The translations under genes and the position numbers were made by a program. A stretch of 64,000 bases of DNA from Sanyastnella coralliicola (GTDB taxonomy: Bacteria > Bacteroidota > Bacteroidia > Flavobacteriales_D > Sanyastnellaceae): NCBI RefSeq assembly GCF_030845195.1, contig NZ_CP132543.1, forward strand, positions 3,055,501-3,119,500, written 5' to 3'. The notes under the pieces are model-generated. The model did not search any database and was not told where the DNA came from. It saw only the letters and a program-made list of their open reading frames with translations. Shown piece after piece: positions 7,833 to 18,072 of the stretch. The first letter of the stretch is position 1, and each line of letters opens with the position of its first letter.

Positions 7833-9368
7833 TTGAAATCATTCATTAACATATTAATCTGTCTGCTGACCTGCATATCTGTGCATGGTCAGCAGACTTT
7901 TAATAAAAACTATGCACTTGACACCAACTCTCTTGCTTTTGGTCTAATTGAGACAGAAGATGGATATCTTGTGACCTGTGATGTTGTAGATTCAATTCAC
8001 ACAAATTTCATCATTAAGCTTAACAAACAAGGCGAAATTGAATCGCTGAACGAATACTCAAACTCTCTTAGTATCGAAGGGCACTATTATCGAACATTCA
8101 GGAGACATAGAGATGATTTAATCCTAGATGTCTCGTTCTCGATAAATGAGGAGAACAAATACGAAAATCACTTGATGTGGTTTTCACTGGATGGCGAATT
8201 AGTAGAATTTACTTCCGAACAAAGTCCCTACTATTATGATGATCCAACTTCGGTCTGGGATATCCCTGATGCCTATAGGACGTTCGGTCTGACTACAGAC
8301 GACCATTATAACATTTACACAACAGCATATTTGAAGCATCCATGGGTCAAAGTATCAAAATATGATAAATACGGTAGTGAGATTTGGAGTAGACAATTCT
8401 CAAGCAACTTCGGAGCTGACCAGCCTCAAATTGGTTCCATATCCTATCAAGACAATCTCATCTACTTTGGCAAATTGGAACTCTCACAAAATTTCGAAAA
8501 TCACAACTCCATTATAATCCTTGATAGTGATGATGGATCATTAGTTGACTCGATACCAATTTCTGAAAACAGACCTGTCCAGGACATATTTATACACTCA
8601 AACTCTGACATCTTTCTTCCGATGACCTATTGTGATAACGGCTGCTACTCTTCTATCCTGGCTATAGACTCAACTGGAACAGAAAAGTGGCAGCTCACAT
8701 ATGGAGATGGAACGTTCTCTGTATTTGACGCATGTTACAAAATCATACCTCAGAAGGATGGAACTTTTGTTAGCATCGGAGATTTCAATGCGATAGCTAC
8801 TGACAACATAGAGTTAAACGGAAATTGGAATAATGATGTGGTTCTTTTCAAGTTCAATGATCAAGGCGAGGAAATTTGGAATCGAAAATTCAGACTCATT
8901 CAAAGCCCAGAAGATGACCATGTCGTTGCCGATATTATTCAAACATCCGACAATGGCTTTGCTTTCTGTGGTTACACCGCCAACTTGGATCCAGAAAGCG
9001 AATCCTTCGAACTTCCTTTTCAAAGAATGTGGCTTGTCAAAACCGACCCCTGTGGCTGCCTCATCCCTGGGTGTGACCCAGATTGTAACGCCTACCCAAT
9101 GGCACCTGTTGCCGAGGATGATTACCTCATCCTTGGTCCTTCACCTACTACGGGGTCATTAAACGTTTACCTCAAACCCCTCGAAGATCCAAACCTCGAA
9201 CTGCTAGTTCATGACATGACAGGCAGAGTCATCCATAGCATCTCGCAAGCACAAACTGACATCACATACATGATGGATCTGTCAAATCAGGCAGAAGGTG
9301 TCTATTTGGTGACACTCCGCTCTGAGGAAACGGTTTTGCAGATGGAGAAGGTGGTGGTTAGTAAGTAG
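7833..9368 (+). CDS. Secreted beta-propeller-like protein with T9SS type A signal
   Basis: 511 aa. TTG start; no upstream ATG exists in frame, and signal peptide MKSFINILICLLTCISVHG follows at once. The middle has several blocks of the form KFNDQGEEIWNRKF / ILAIDSTGTEKWQLTYG / KYDKYGSEIWSRQF, which resemble repeated blades of delta-60 or PQQ-like propeller proteins of Bacteroidota. A Cys-rich linker (CGCLIPGCDPDC) precedes a type A sorting domain (LEDPNLELLVHDMTGR ... GVYLVTLR ... EKVVVSK). Its final 209 nt are duplicated at 1-209. It points away from the minus-strand units and has heptad islands on both sides. Confidence 0.8.
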   Translation: MKSFINILICLLTCISVHGQQTFNKNYALDTNSLAFGLIETEDGYLVTCDVVDSIHTNFIIKLNKQGEIESLNEYSNSLSIEGHYYRTFRRHRDDLILDVSFSINEENKYENHLMWFSLDGELVEFTSEQSPYYYDDPTSVWDIPDAYRTFGLTTDDHYNIYTTAYLKHPWVKVSKYDKYGSEIWSRQFSSNFGADQPQIGSISYQDNLIYFGKLELSQNFENHNSIIILDSDDGSLVDSIPISENRPVQDIFIHSNSDIFLPMTYCDNGCYSSILAIDSTGTEKWQLTYGDGTFSVFDACYKIIPQKDGTFVSIGDFNAIATDNIELNGNWNNDVVLFKFNDQGEEIWNRKFRLIQSPEDDHVVADIIQTSDNGFAFCGYTANLDPESESFELPFQRMWLVKTDPCGCLIPGCDPDCNAYPMAPVAEDDYLILGPSPTTGSLNVYLKPLEDPNLELLVHDMTGRVIHSISQAQTDITYMMDLSNQAEGVYLVTLRSEETVLQMEKVVVSK

Positions 9369-9672
9369 ACCGTGGACTGTGGACTGTAGACCGGAAGAAT
9401 TATAAATAATGAATTTGAATAGTGAATTGAAGGGGTGACCCGGTAGTTCATTATTCAGTATTCATTAATTATTAGTCATTATTCGAGGGGGTTATTGGTT
9501 TTTGGTTTTTGGTTTTTGGTTTTTGGTTTTTGGTTTTTGGTTTTTGGAAACTAATCATGCTATCCGCCGCAGGCGGCCTAACCATGCTTTCAGCCTACCG
9601 CATACTGCATACAACCAACACTTAAGCCTTAAGCCATACGCCATAGGCCTAAGGACATAGTCCATCGTTTCC
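9367..9672. repeat. Heptad-periodic intergenic island 5
   Basis: Same order of blocks as islands 1-4. It lacks exactly one 7-nt word (AATGGTG) that islands 2-4 carry, and its third block is TTTTTGG repeated about eight times instead of TTATTGG or GTGGTTC. It ends in CCTTAAG, GCCATAC and similar words up to the -7 element at 9673. Confidence 0.9.
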
Positions 9673-9680
9673 TACCTTCG
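9673..9680 (+). promoter_or_regulatory. Putative -7 element TACCTTCG, leaderless arrangement
   Basis: TACCTTCG ends four nt before the ATG at 9685. With the usual Bacteroidota spacing, transcription would begin at or beside the start codon. Confidence 0.55.
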
Positions 9681-9684
9681 CACC

Positions 9685-10149
9685 ATGCCCCGCAAACCCC
9701 ACCCCACCAAAGACCTTTTCAAGCAACTAAAACGTGTGAAGGATCGTGAATTGGATTCCTTGTTTCATGAGGCGCATGAGGAGGTGTTTGCGGTGACTGA
9801 CTGTCTGGAATGTGCAAATTGTTGCAAAACAACGAGTCCGATTTTTAGGGATCGGGATATTGATCGACTGGCGAAACGGTTGCGGGTGCGTCCTTCTCAG
9901 TTTATTGATCAGTACTTGCGGATGGATGAGGATAACGACTATGTCTTGAAGTCTTCTCCTTGCGCCTTTCTCAATGAAGACAATACGTGTAGCGTGTATG
10001 AAGACCGTCCGCTGGCGTGCCGAGAGTACCCGCATACGGATCGGAAAAAGATGTCGCAGATCCTTGATCTGACCTATCGAAACACCATGGTTTGTCCTGC
10101 TGTGGAACACATTGTTGAGAAAATCAGAAAACGCCTACAAGCGAGGTAA
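9685..10149 (+). CDS. YkgJ-family cysteine cluster protein
   Basis: 154 aa. The Cys pattern CLECANCCK (about 38-46), then SPCAFLNEDNTCSVYEDRPLACREYPH (about 91-117) and a final VCP matches the YkgJ/UPF0153 family of small proteins thought to bind zinc or an iron-sulfur centre; the exact role is not established. Cytoplasmic, with no signal peptide. Stands alone between an island and the adhesin operon. The bases 10150-10271 after it hold no gene. Confidence 0.8.
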   Translation: MPRKPHPTKDLFKQLKRVKDRELDSLFHEAHEEVFAVTDCLECANCCKTTSPIFRDRDIDRLAKRLRVRPSQFIDQYLRMDEDNDYVLKSSPCAFLNEDNTCSVYEDRPLACREYPHTDRKKMSQILDLTYRNTMVCPAVEHIVEKIRKRLQAR

Positions 10150-10271
10150 CTTCATCAGGGTAAATTTGAATGACAGTTGGATTGTCCCATTTTGGGTAGC
10201 ATTCCACGATTAGTTGGTCAAAACCCTATAAAAAGCGTATCCATTTGCCCGATGGTTACGTAGACCTATGC

Positions 10272-13200
10272 ATGGGAAGTGCAAGGAAAACCATATTCCA
10301 CCCTTGGCTTGTCGTGCTGCTGTTATTGCCGACGCTGAACATGTTCAGCCAGTGCCCGGAAGTCTTCGATTTCTTCGGAAATACCGTTGACAACCCGTAT
10401 TGGTATGATTGTTCAGGCGGAAACTACACGCTCAATCTGCAATCTCCAGACGACTGGGGAGAGTACACAATTGATTGGGGTGATGGTAGTCCGGTAGAAA
10501 CAGGAGCATCATGGACATCGCCTACGCCGATACCTCACGTGTACACGGCCGTAGTCGACACATTCATTGTGACCATTTCTGAAGTCAACACTGGCTGCTC
10601 CCTCGAAGGAGTCGTCGTGATGGAAGAGGCTACCAGCGCCTCCATCCAAATCCCGATTGGTGGATTGACTCAGGCCTGTGCGCCGCAGGAAATGGAGTTC
10701 ATCAACTCTTCAACGAACGTATCAGAAACCACCGTATTTACGTGGGATTTTGGAGATGGATCTCCGCCTTTGACCTTCGACTATACCAACTGGAACGAGG
10801 TCATTTCGCATGTCTATCAGCAAAATACCGTCGACTGTGAAACCGAGGTCTCGCTGAGTGCGGAGAACTATTGTAACACCATCCAAGGAGGGGCCAGCGA
10901 AGCTACCTTCAACCCGATTCGAATCTGGGATTTGGATGAAGCAGCAATCACAGCTTCCGCCACGGTCCTTTGTTACCCAGACACCACGGTGACTTTTACA
11001 AATACCACCGAACGAAACTGCCTCTTCCAAGGAAACATCTACCAGCGTTACGAATACTGGAACTTTGGAGACTACTGGGGTGAAGGAACCGACTCGATTA
11101 TCGACTGGACCCCTTGGCCACCAACCTTCCCGAACACAGTGGCCTACCCAGGAATTGGAACCTATGAAGTGCAGCTGCTCGACAGTAACTTCTGTGGAAT
11201 CGATACTGCGAATTTGACGATTACGATTGTGCCTCCTCCGGTGGCTGATATCGTAGCAAGTGAAGACACGATCTGTGTGGGTGAGCCAATCACCTTCTTC
11301 CAGCAAGCTACCGGTGGTGCCGATCAGTACCAGTGGAACTTCGATGATGGCATCGGATGGCTTCCAACCGGTGGTGGGAATATCACTTATGTCTTCAATA
11401 CCCCTGGAACATACAACGTCTGTAGCGCTGTAGGCATTCAATCTGCCAATGGCGGATGTGCGGATACCGCCTGCGTTGAAGTGGTTGTTCTTCCTTCGCC
11501 AACAGCAAACATCGGCTTTGACAACCTCAATGGTTGTGATGCCTTGACGGTGAACTTTGAAGACCTCTCCGTAGGCTCAACGAACTCTACGTGGACCTTC
11601 GACGTGGCCCCATTTACCTTTAATGGAGCGAACCCTCCTCCAGTGGATTACAACTCCCCTGGAACCTATGTGGTGAACCTCCTGGTTGAAGGATTGAACG
11701 GATGTCTTGACAACGACCAAGAGCTCGTCAATGTCTATCAATCCCCCCAGGCCGACTTCCTCGCAGACAATGTCTGTGAAGGGACAGAAGCTGAATTTAC
11801 CGACTTGACCATTCCTGATCCAGGTGATCCTATCACCGGGTGGCAATGGGATTTTGGTGATGCGGGAACCGCGTTTGATCAAAACCCAACGCACGTCTAT
11901 GCCAACACAGGCAGCTACGATGTGACCTTGAATGTCAATACCGCCAACTGTTCTTCTTCGGTGACCTATCCGATTGAAGTGGAGCCGGCGCCGATTCCGA
12001 ATGTCACAGCTGACCCAACGGAAGGATGTTCACCACTCGAGGTGACCTTCACGAACAACACAACGGGAGCCGCTTCATTCCAATGGAACTTTGGCGACAA
12101 CAATGGTAGCAACGATCAGAGTCCGACGCACGTATTCCAAAACTTGACGCAGACTGACACCACCTACACGGTGGTCATGAGCGCCTTCTCAACCTTTGGA
12201 TGTGCCTCCACAGACACGCTCTACATTACGGTGTACCCTGGTGCACAAGCTTCGTTCACAGACAACAGCAACCCTCCGGGATGTGCGCCATTTGACGCCG
12301 TGTTCATCAATACTTCGGTAGGGGCAGACAACTATTTCTGGGACCTAGGCGATGGCTTTACGACGACCGATGAAAGTCCGACCCACACCTACGTGAATGA
12401 GACTGGTTTCGTAGAGACCTTCGACGTGACCTTGATTGCCTATGCGAACAATGGTTGTCACGATACCACCATGACGAGTGTGATCGTCTACCCAACAGCG
12501 AATTTTGATTTTGAGTTGACACCAGATTCGGCGTGTAGCCCATTGGTGGTGACCATGCCATTCATTCAAGGAGTCAACGAATACGATTGGAACTTCGGTG
12601 ATGGCACAGGATCTACGTTCCCAACGCCTACGCATATCTGGGAGAACTTTAGCACAGACCCTGCTGAATACACGGTGACCTTGATTGGTACCTCAGCCTT
12701 TGGTTGTGTGGATACAGCAAGCACGGATGTATTCATCAATCCGCAGCCGCTGGCTCAATTTGCGACCGACATTAACGCGGGCTGTTCGCCATTGACCATT
12801 CAATTGGAGAACATGTCGATCCAAGCTGATAGCTATCAGTGGGTCTATGAACCAGGAGACACATCTTACACCGATGCCCTGGCGCACTCGCACACCTTTG
12901 TCAATCTGACAACGGAAACAATTACCTACCAGGTTGAATTGACAGCGATTTCAGATGACGGCTGTACCCATACGTTCGTGGTTCCAGTGGATGTCTACCC
13001 TGAAGTTCAAGCTTCCTTCGAAGACCCTGGAGATGGTTGTCATCCGTATGCGGTTGACTTTAACAACACGACCATCAACGGTGACGACTTCCAATGGGAT
13101 TTCGGAAACGGATTGATTGCCTTAACGGAAGATGCAAGTTCGATTTTCCAGAACCCATCGGCTATTGACTCCACGTATACCGTGCAGCTCTACGCCACGT

Positions 13201-15326
13201 CAGATGATGGATGTTCGAACCTATTCGCACTCAACCTCGTGGTTCATCCGCAGCCAACCGCTTCGTTTGATATGAGTTGGGATGAAGGGTGCCATCCTTC
13301 ACCGGCCATCTTAACGAACAACAGTACCCTCGCCACAGAATTCCTTTGGGATTACGGCGATGGTTTCCAAAGCGACACGGTGGCGGTAGAACATGCGCAT
13401 ACCTTCTCGAGCACTTCGGGAGACCCGGTGACCTACACGGTTTCATTGACGGCGATCACGGAATTCGGATGTACAAATGTTGACACTGCTCCGTACACCG
13501 TATTCCCTGATGTCACGGCTGCTGCAACGAGCATCGCGAGTGGATGTTCTCCGCTCGAAGTAACCTTCAGCAATCAATCGCTCGGTGCTTCGCAAGGCTT
13601 TGAATGGGAGTTTGGTGACGGCGGCATGTCGAACCAGAACAACCCTACGCATGTCTTCATCAATGAAACAGGTCAAGACACGATCTACAATGTGCAGTTG
13701 GTAGCAGAGTCTATCTATGGTTGTACTGACACGACCTACATTCCTATTGAGGTCTTCAATACACCTATCGCTATCGCGGAATTGGACACTACCATTGGTT
13801 GTTACCCAGTAGATGCGGTCTTCATCAATAACTCCACCGGAGCTGATAGCTACCAGTGGGTATATGGAACAGGTGAAGTCAGCGATACAGCGGCCGTAGA
13901 ACACACCCATACCTACTACAACCTGGGCAGTTCTCCGGTGATTTATAACATTACACTCAACGCATTCACAGCAAGTGGATGTCAAGCTTCAGACGACCTC
14001 AGTATCGAGATCTTGCCACTGCTACAAGCAGATGGTGGTGGGAACCTTCAAGGATGTAGTCCGTTGACCGTTGAGTTTGAAAACTACAGCCAAGGAGCCC
14101 TTTCTTACGAATGGCAGTTTGGTGATGGCGACTTCACCAACGTGGCGGAGCCAACCCACACCTACGAGAATGAAACTACAGAAGATGTGGTCTTCGAAGT
14201 AATGCTCGTAGCTAACTCATTCTTCGGATGTGCTGATACTACCTTCATGGATGTGGTTGTTTTTGCCACGCCAATGGCAGACTTCAATGCACAACCTGAG
14301 GTGCAAGCTTTCCCGAATTCGATTGTCCAACTTGGTAACGAGAGTGTGGCTGGAGATGTGGCAACGTACAGCTGGGACATGGGCAATGATGTCATCTTAG
14401 AGGGTGAAGATCCTGGTCCGTACGACTACGGAACATGGGGAACCTTTACCATCGAACTTCTCGTAAGCAACGGTTTCTGTGCGGACACAGCCATGCGTAC
14501 CATCGAAATCACTCCGCCTCCACCAGAGGCTGGCTTCCTTGGTCCGGCAGAGGGTTGTGCGCCATTGACTGTGAACTTCCAAGACTTAAGTGACTACGTT
14601 GTCGGTTGGCAATGGGACTTTGGAGACGGAGGTGAAGCCAACGTTTCTGATCCAGTTTACACGTATTACCAGCCGGGAATTTACACGGTGACCTTGACGG
14701 TCGAAGGTATCCTTGACGGAACTTCAGATGTGGCAGTGCAAGAGGCATTGATCAATGTTTACCCAACTGCGGTGGCGGCCTTCACGGTGACTCCGCAAGA
14801 GGTATCGGTTCCTGGTGATCCGGTGTATACGATCAACCTTTCTGAAAATGCCAGTACTTATTTCTGGGATTTTGGTGATGGTGCCACTAGCGTGGACACG
14901 AACCCGATTCATTATTACCAAGAAGAAGGAATCTACACGATTTCCCTCACAGCGAACAACCAGTACAACTGTCCTTCAACTTACGTGTTTGAAGATGCCG
15001 TATATGCAGAATCGGATGCCTTTATAGACTTCCCGAATGCCTTTACGCCAAACTTGGCTGAGGCGAGCGATGGTTTCTATAACCCGGCGAACTTTGACAA
15101 CGACATTTTCTTCCCAATGCAAACGGGAGTGATTGAATACCAACTACAGATCTTCAATAAGTGGGGCGAAATGCTCTTTGAAAGTACCGACGTCGCCATG
15201 GGCTGGAACGGTTACTACAAAGGCGAAATCTGTAAACAGGATGTATACGCTTGGAAGGTGAAAGCCCGATTCTCCAACGGCGAAGAAATCATCAAAGCTG
15301 GAGACGTAACCCTTTTGATAAAGTAA
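10272..15326 (+). CDS. Giant PKD-repeat adhesin with T9SS type B (gliding motility-associated) signal
   Basis: About 1684 aa from the ATG at 10272, chosen because MGSARKTIFHPWLVVLLLLPTLNMFS is a signal peptide; the frame extends upstream to a TTG at 10245. The body is made of roughly 16 PKD-like modules, recognised by WDFGDG/WNFGDN/WEFGDG motifs and by repeated GCSPLxV(T/E)F segments with one Cys each. The last 100 residues (FPNAFTPN ... LQIFNKWGEMLFES ... GWNGYYKGE ... YAWKVKARF ... VTLLIK) are a CHU_C type B sorting domain. Proteins with this signal are exported by T9SS with the help of a partner SprF-like protein, and one lies two genes downstream. Probably a filament-like surface adhesin. 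Confidence 0.9.
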   Translation: MGSARKTIFHPWLVVLLLLPTLNMFSQCPEVFDFFGNTVDNPYWYDCSGGNYTLNLQSPDDWGEYTIDWGDGSPVETGASWTSPTPIPHVYTAVVDTFIVTISEVNTGCSLEGVVVMEEATSASIQIPIGGLTQACAPQEMEFINSSTNVSETTVFTWDFGDGSPPLTFDYTNWNEVISHVYQQNTVDCETEVSLSAENYCNTIQGGASEATFNPIRIWDLDEAAITASATVLCYPDTTVTFTNTTERNCLFQGNIYQRYEYWNFGDYWGEGTDSIIDWTPWPPTFPNTVAYPGIGTYEVQLLDSNFCGIDTANLTITIVPPPVADIVASEDTICVGEPITFFQQATGGADQYQWNFDDGIGWLPTGGGNITYVFNTPGTYNVCSAVGIQSANGGCADTACVEVVVLPSPTANIGFDNLNGCDALTVNFEDLSVGSTNSTWTFDVAPFTFNGANPPPVDYNSPGTYVVNLLVEGLNGCLDNDQELVNVYQSPQADFLADNVCEGTEAEFTDLTIPDPGDPITGWQWDFGDAGTAFDQNPTHVYANTGSYDVTLNVNTANCSSSVTYPIEVEPAPIPNVTADPTEGCSPLEVTFTNNTTGAASFQWNFGDNNGSNDQSPTHVFQNLTQTDTTYTVVMSAFSTFGCASTDTLYITVYPGAQASFTDNSNPPGCAPFDAVFINTSVGADNYFWDLGDGFTTTDESPTHTYVNETGFVETFDVTLIAYANNGCHDTTMTSVIVYPTANFDFELTPDSACSPLVVTMPFIQGVNEYDWNFGDGTGSTFPTPTHIWENFSTDPAEYTVTLIGTSAFGCVDTASTDVFINPQPLAQFATDINAGCSPLTIQLENMSIQADSYQWVYEPGDTSYTDALAHSHTFVNLTTETITYQVELTAISDDGCTHTFVVPVDVYPEVQASFEDPGDGCHPYAVDFNNTTINGDDFQWDFGNGLIALTEDASSIFQNPSAIDSTYTVQLYATSDDGCSNLFALNLVVHPQPTASFDMSWDEGCHPSPAILTNNSTLATEFLWDYGDGFQSDTVAVEHAHTFSSTSGDPVTYTVSLTAITEFGCTNVDTAPYTVFPDVTAAATSIASGCSPLEVTFSNQSLGASQGFEWEFGDGGMSNQNNPTHVFINETGQDTIYNVQLVAESIYGCTDTTYIPIEVFNTPIAIAELDTTIGCYPVDAVFINNSTGADSYQWVYGTGEVSDTAAVEHTHTYYNLGSSPVIYNITLNAFTASGCQASDDLSIEILPLLQADGGGNLQGCSPLTVEFENYSQGALSYEWQFGDGDFTNVAEPTHTYENETTEDVVFEVMLVANSFFGCADTTFMDVVVFATPMADFNAQPEVQAFPNSIVQLGNESVAGDVATYSWDMGNDVILEGEDPGPYDYGTWGTFTIELLVSNGFCADTAMRTIEITPPPPEAGFLGPAEGCAPLTVNFQDLSDYVVGWQWDFGDGGEANVSDPVYTYYQPGIYTVTLTVEGILDGTSDVAVQEALINVYPTAVAAFTVTPQEVSVPGDPVYTINLSENASTYFWDFGDGATSVDTNPIHYYQEEGIYTISLTANNQYNCPSTYVFEDAVYAESDAFIDFPNAFTPNLAEASDGFYNPANFDNDIFFPMQTGVIEYQLQIFNKWGEMLFESTDVAMGWNGYYKGEICKQDVYAWKVKARFSNGEEIIKAGDVTLLIK

Positions 15327-16886
15327 ATGAAAGCCACCCTGATTACCATAGCATGTTTCTTCCTCCTTCTCGCCACACAGGCGCAAGAGGGCTGGGGACG
15401 TCGTGAGCGTCAGGCGTTCAAGGATGCAGACTTTGCATTCTATCAGGGAGATTATGGCTTGGCGTATGACAACCTCGAAAAGCTGTACAAGGTTGATAGC
15501 ACCTACCTACCTGTTCAATACGAACTAGGAGTCATCCTACTCGATTGGAAAAACGATAAGAAGCGCGCATTGGAAATGCTGAGCGTTCCTGCGCTAGCAG
15601 ATTACAAAGAAGCATGGTTCCCATACGGAAGAGCCCTTCACCGCAACATGCGTTTCGAAGAAGCCATTGATTGGTTCAACCGATACCTTTCAAGCGGCGA
15701 CGAAGCACATGATTACCGTGAGGTGCAACGCCACATTCAGATCAGCAAACGCGCCATCGAGGCCATCAGCGACCCCGTAGATGTCAGCATCAACAACCTC
15801 GGACCGAAGGTGAATACAGAGGCCAAAGAGTACGTTCCGTTGGTAACGCCTGACAACCGCCAGCTGTACTTCACGAGTCGTCGTGGCGACAGCACGGCAC
15901 GCTTGAAAGACCCTAACGGGGAATACTTCGAAGACATTTACCAATCAACGACGGGTCCGCAAGGATGGGCGGAGGCTGTGAACTTGGGACAACCAATCAA
16001 CAGCGAAACCCACGATGCCACGGTAAGTATTACGGCCGATGGCAAAACGATGATCTTGTACCGTACCAACCGAAACTTGACGGGAGGTGACTTATACATC
16101 ACCAACTTGAAAAACGGAAAGTGGACGGATCCAAAGAAGCTTCCAAATCAGATCAACTCTGATTACCAGGAAGCCTCGGCTACCCTCTCCCCTGACAAAC
16201 GCATGCTGATCTTCAGTAGCAATCGTCCGGGTGGATACGGTGGAAAAGACCTCTACCGCGTGAAAATGCTCCCGAACGGCGAGTGGAGTCTCCCGCGAAA
16301 CTTGGGTCCATCGATCAACACCCCATACGATGAAGATGCACCACACCTCGACGTAGACGGACTCACCCTTTACTTCGCATCGCAAGGACATTCAACCATC
16401 GGAGGCTACGACCTCTTCCGCGTGGAGATGATGGAAGGTGAAACATGGAGTGTACCTGAGAACCTCGGTTTCCCAGCGAATACAGTAGACGATGATATTT
16501 TCTTGTCGCTCGACGCCGGTGGACGAAGAGGCTACTTCTCTTCTGCTCGTCCGGGTGGTTTTGGTGAGCAAGACCTTTACAGTATTGACTTCATTTACCG
16601 TCAGCAGCAGACCTTGGTGATTCAAAGTGAAGTGCGTTCGATTAACGGTCTTCCGTTGAGCGCTGTGATCACTGTAATTGATGAAAAGACACGCGAAGTT
16701 CAAGGTATCTACCGTAGCAATGCGAATACCGGGAAATTCATCTTGGTGATCAACCCACTGACCAGCTATAAGGTGGTGGTGGAAAGTCAAGAATATGAAA
16801 CCGTGAGTGATGAACTCTTCTTCCCTTTCCCTGAGGAAGACGAAGACGAGATCAAGATTGCTCCTTATATGCTACGCCGGAAATGA
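15327..16886 (+). CDS. TPR and PD40 (WD40-like) repeat protein, SprE/PorE-like without OmpA domain
   Basis: 519 aa; the ATG follows the adhesin stop with no gap. Signal peptide MKATLITIACFFLLLATQA. Residues about 30-140 form TPR-like helices (FAFYQGDYGLAYDNLEKLY, EAIDWFNRYL). From about 165 to 420 come PD40-type blades (YFTSRRGDS, MILYRTNRN, MLIFSSNRPGGYGGKDLYRV, LYFASQGHSTIGGYDLFRV, GYFSSARPGGFGEQDLYSI), then a carboxypeptidase-regulatory-like domain (VRSINGLPLSAVITVID). PorE-type proteins usually end with a peptidoglycan-binding OmpA domain; that domain is absent here. Likely a dedicated outer-membrane-associated helper for the adhesin. Confidence 0.85.
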   Translation: MKATLITIACFFLLLATQAQEGWGRRERQAFKDADFAFYQGDYGLAYDNLEKLYKVDSTYLPVQYELGVILLDWKNDKKRALEMLSVPALADYKEAWFPYGRALHRNMRFEEAIDWFNRYLSSGDEAHDYREVQRHIQISKRAIEAISDPVDVSINNLGPKVNTEAKEYVPLVTPDNRQLYFTSRRGDSTARLKDPNGEYFEDIYQSTTGPQGWAEAVNLGQPINSETHDATVSITADGKTMILYRTNRNLTGGDLYITNLKNGKWTDPKKLPNQINSDYQEASATLSPDKRMLIFSSNRPGGYGGKDLYRVKMLPNGEWSLPRNLGPSINTPYDEDAPHLDVDGLTLYFASQGHSTIGGYDLFRVEMMEGETWSVPENLGFPANTVDDDIFLSLDAGGRRGYFSSARPGGFGEQDLYSIDFIYRQQQTLVIQSEVRSINGLPLSAVITVIDEKTREVQGIYRSNANTGKFILVINPLTSYKVVVESQEYETVSDELFFPFPEEDEDEIKIAPYMLRRK

Positions 16887-17887
16887 GAAGGTTGATCATT
16901 GCCATATCATTCCTGGTAGGACTGTCTGCTTCCGCGCTAGCGCAAGACACGCAGTTCACGCAATTCTACGCGGCACCAACCTACATGAACCCAGCGTTCG
17001 CAGGTACCACGGTGCAAAGTCGTTTGAGCGCCAACTACCGCAACCAATGGCCAGCCATTCCTGGTGCCTGGGTCGCATACAACGCGTCATACGACCACTA
17101 TGTACCAGAATTCAGCAGTGGATTCGGACTCATTGCCACCCGCGAACAAGCCGGTACCGGAGCACTCCGAAGCACTACCGTTGGTTTGCAATACGCCTAT
17201 GAAATCCAGTTGAATCGTGAGTTGTACATCCGTCCTGCCCTGCAGTTCTCGTACAGCAATCGAAACATCAGCTTCAGCAACCTCACTTTCAGTGACCAGT
17301 TGATTCGCGACAATGCCGCGACTACCTTGGAGGATGTTCCTGAACCGATCAACTTCTTCGATATGGGTACAGGGGTGTTGTTGTACAGTCCGAAGTATTG
17401 GATTGGCGCAGCGATTCACCACTTGAACCAGCCGAACGAAAGCATCTACCCAGACAAGACATCTTTGATCCCACGTCGTCTATCCCTCCACGGAGGATAC
17501 CGCATGAAGGTGGGCAAAGGCGGCCTCTACCGCAAGCAAGGAAACGCGATGCTTTTCGCTTTCAACTACCTCCAACAAGCAGAATTCAGTCAGCTCGACC
17601 TCGGAGCCTACCTCGAACTTGAACCGATCGTCATCGGCCTCTGGTACCGCGGACTCCCAGGCATCAAGAGCAACAATTACGGCTACATCAATCACGACGC
17701 CATCGCCGTGATGCTCGGCTACGGTACCCACCAATTCCGATTCGGGTACAGCTATGACATCACCCTCTCCCAGCTCAGCCTCGGCATGACCGCAGGATCT
17801 CACGAGCTCTCCATGGTCTACGAATGGGCAAACAAACGCAACGGAAGACTGGGGAAGAAGAGGATTATTCCGTGTGCGAAGTTCTAA
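16883..17887 (+). CDS. PorP/SprF family T9SS outer membrane protein
   Basis: 334 aa, ATGA overlap with the preceding stop. Signal peptide MRRLIIAISFLVGLSASALA, then the family hallmark QDTQFTQFYAAPTYMNPAFAG and a beta-barrel-like sequence with regular aromatic strands. SprF-type proteins are needed for export or surface attachment of type B substrates encoded next to them; here that would be the PKD adhesin. The C-terminus (KKRIIPCAKF) is close to the repeat region that follows. Confidence 0.9.
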   Translation: MRRLIIAISFLVGLSASALAQDTQFTQFYAAPTYMNPAFAGTTVQSRLSANYRNQWPAIPGAWVAYNASYDHYVPEFSSGFGLIATREQAGTGALRSTTVGLQYAYEIQLNRELYIRPALQFSYSNRNISFSNLTFSDQLIRDNAATTLEDVPEPINFFDMGTGVLLYSPKYWIGAAIHHLNQPNESIYPDKTSLIPRRLSLHGGYRMKVGKGGLYRKQGNAMLFAFNYLQQAEFSQLDLGAYLELEPIVIGLWYRGLPGIKSNNYGYINHDAIAVMLGYGTHQFRFGYSYDITLSQLSLGMTAGSHELSMVYEWANKRNGRLGKKRIIPCAKF

Positions 17888-17934
17888 CCGTAGGCTGTAG
17901 GCCGTCAATAAAACGGGCGCTACCCCCATACCAC

Positions 17935-18072
17935 CGAGAGGGACGGATAAAATCCGTCCACCCAAAGAACCACCTTGACAGTTAAGGGCACGCATGCGTG
18001 CCCCGAGAAGGACGGATAAAATCCGTCCACCCAAAGAACCACCTTGACAGTTAAGGGCACGCATGCGTGCCC
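17935..18072. repeat. 69-nt tandem duplication carrying two palindromes
   Basis: Two head-to-tail copies (17935-18003, 18004-18072), nearly identical. Each has a hairpin GGACGGAT-AAA-ATCCGTCC and an 18-nt perfect palindrome GGGCACGCATGCGTGCCC. A related but altered copy lies near 32486-32560, with a different second hairpin. Confidence 0.85.

Noticed and set aside
10722-14748. Several open frames antisense to the PKD adhesin
   Set aside because: They lie fully inside a clear secreted protein with repeated motifs and lack family features or start signals.
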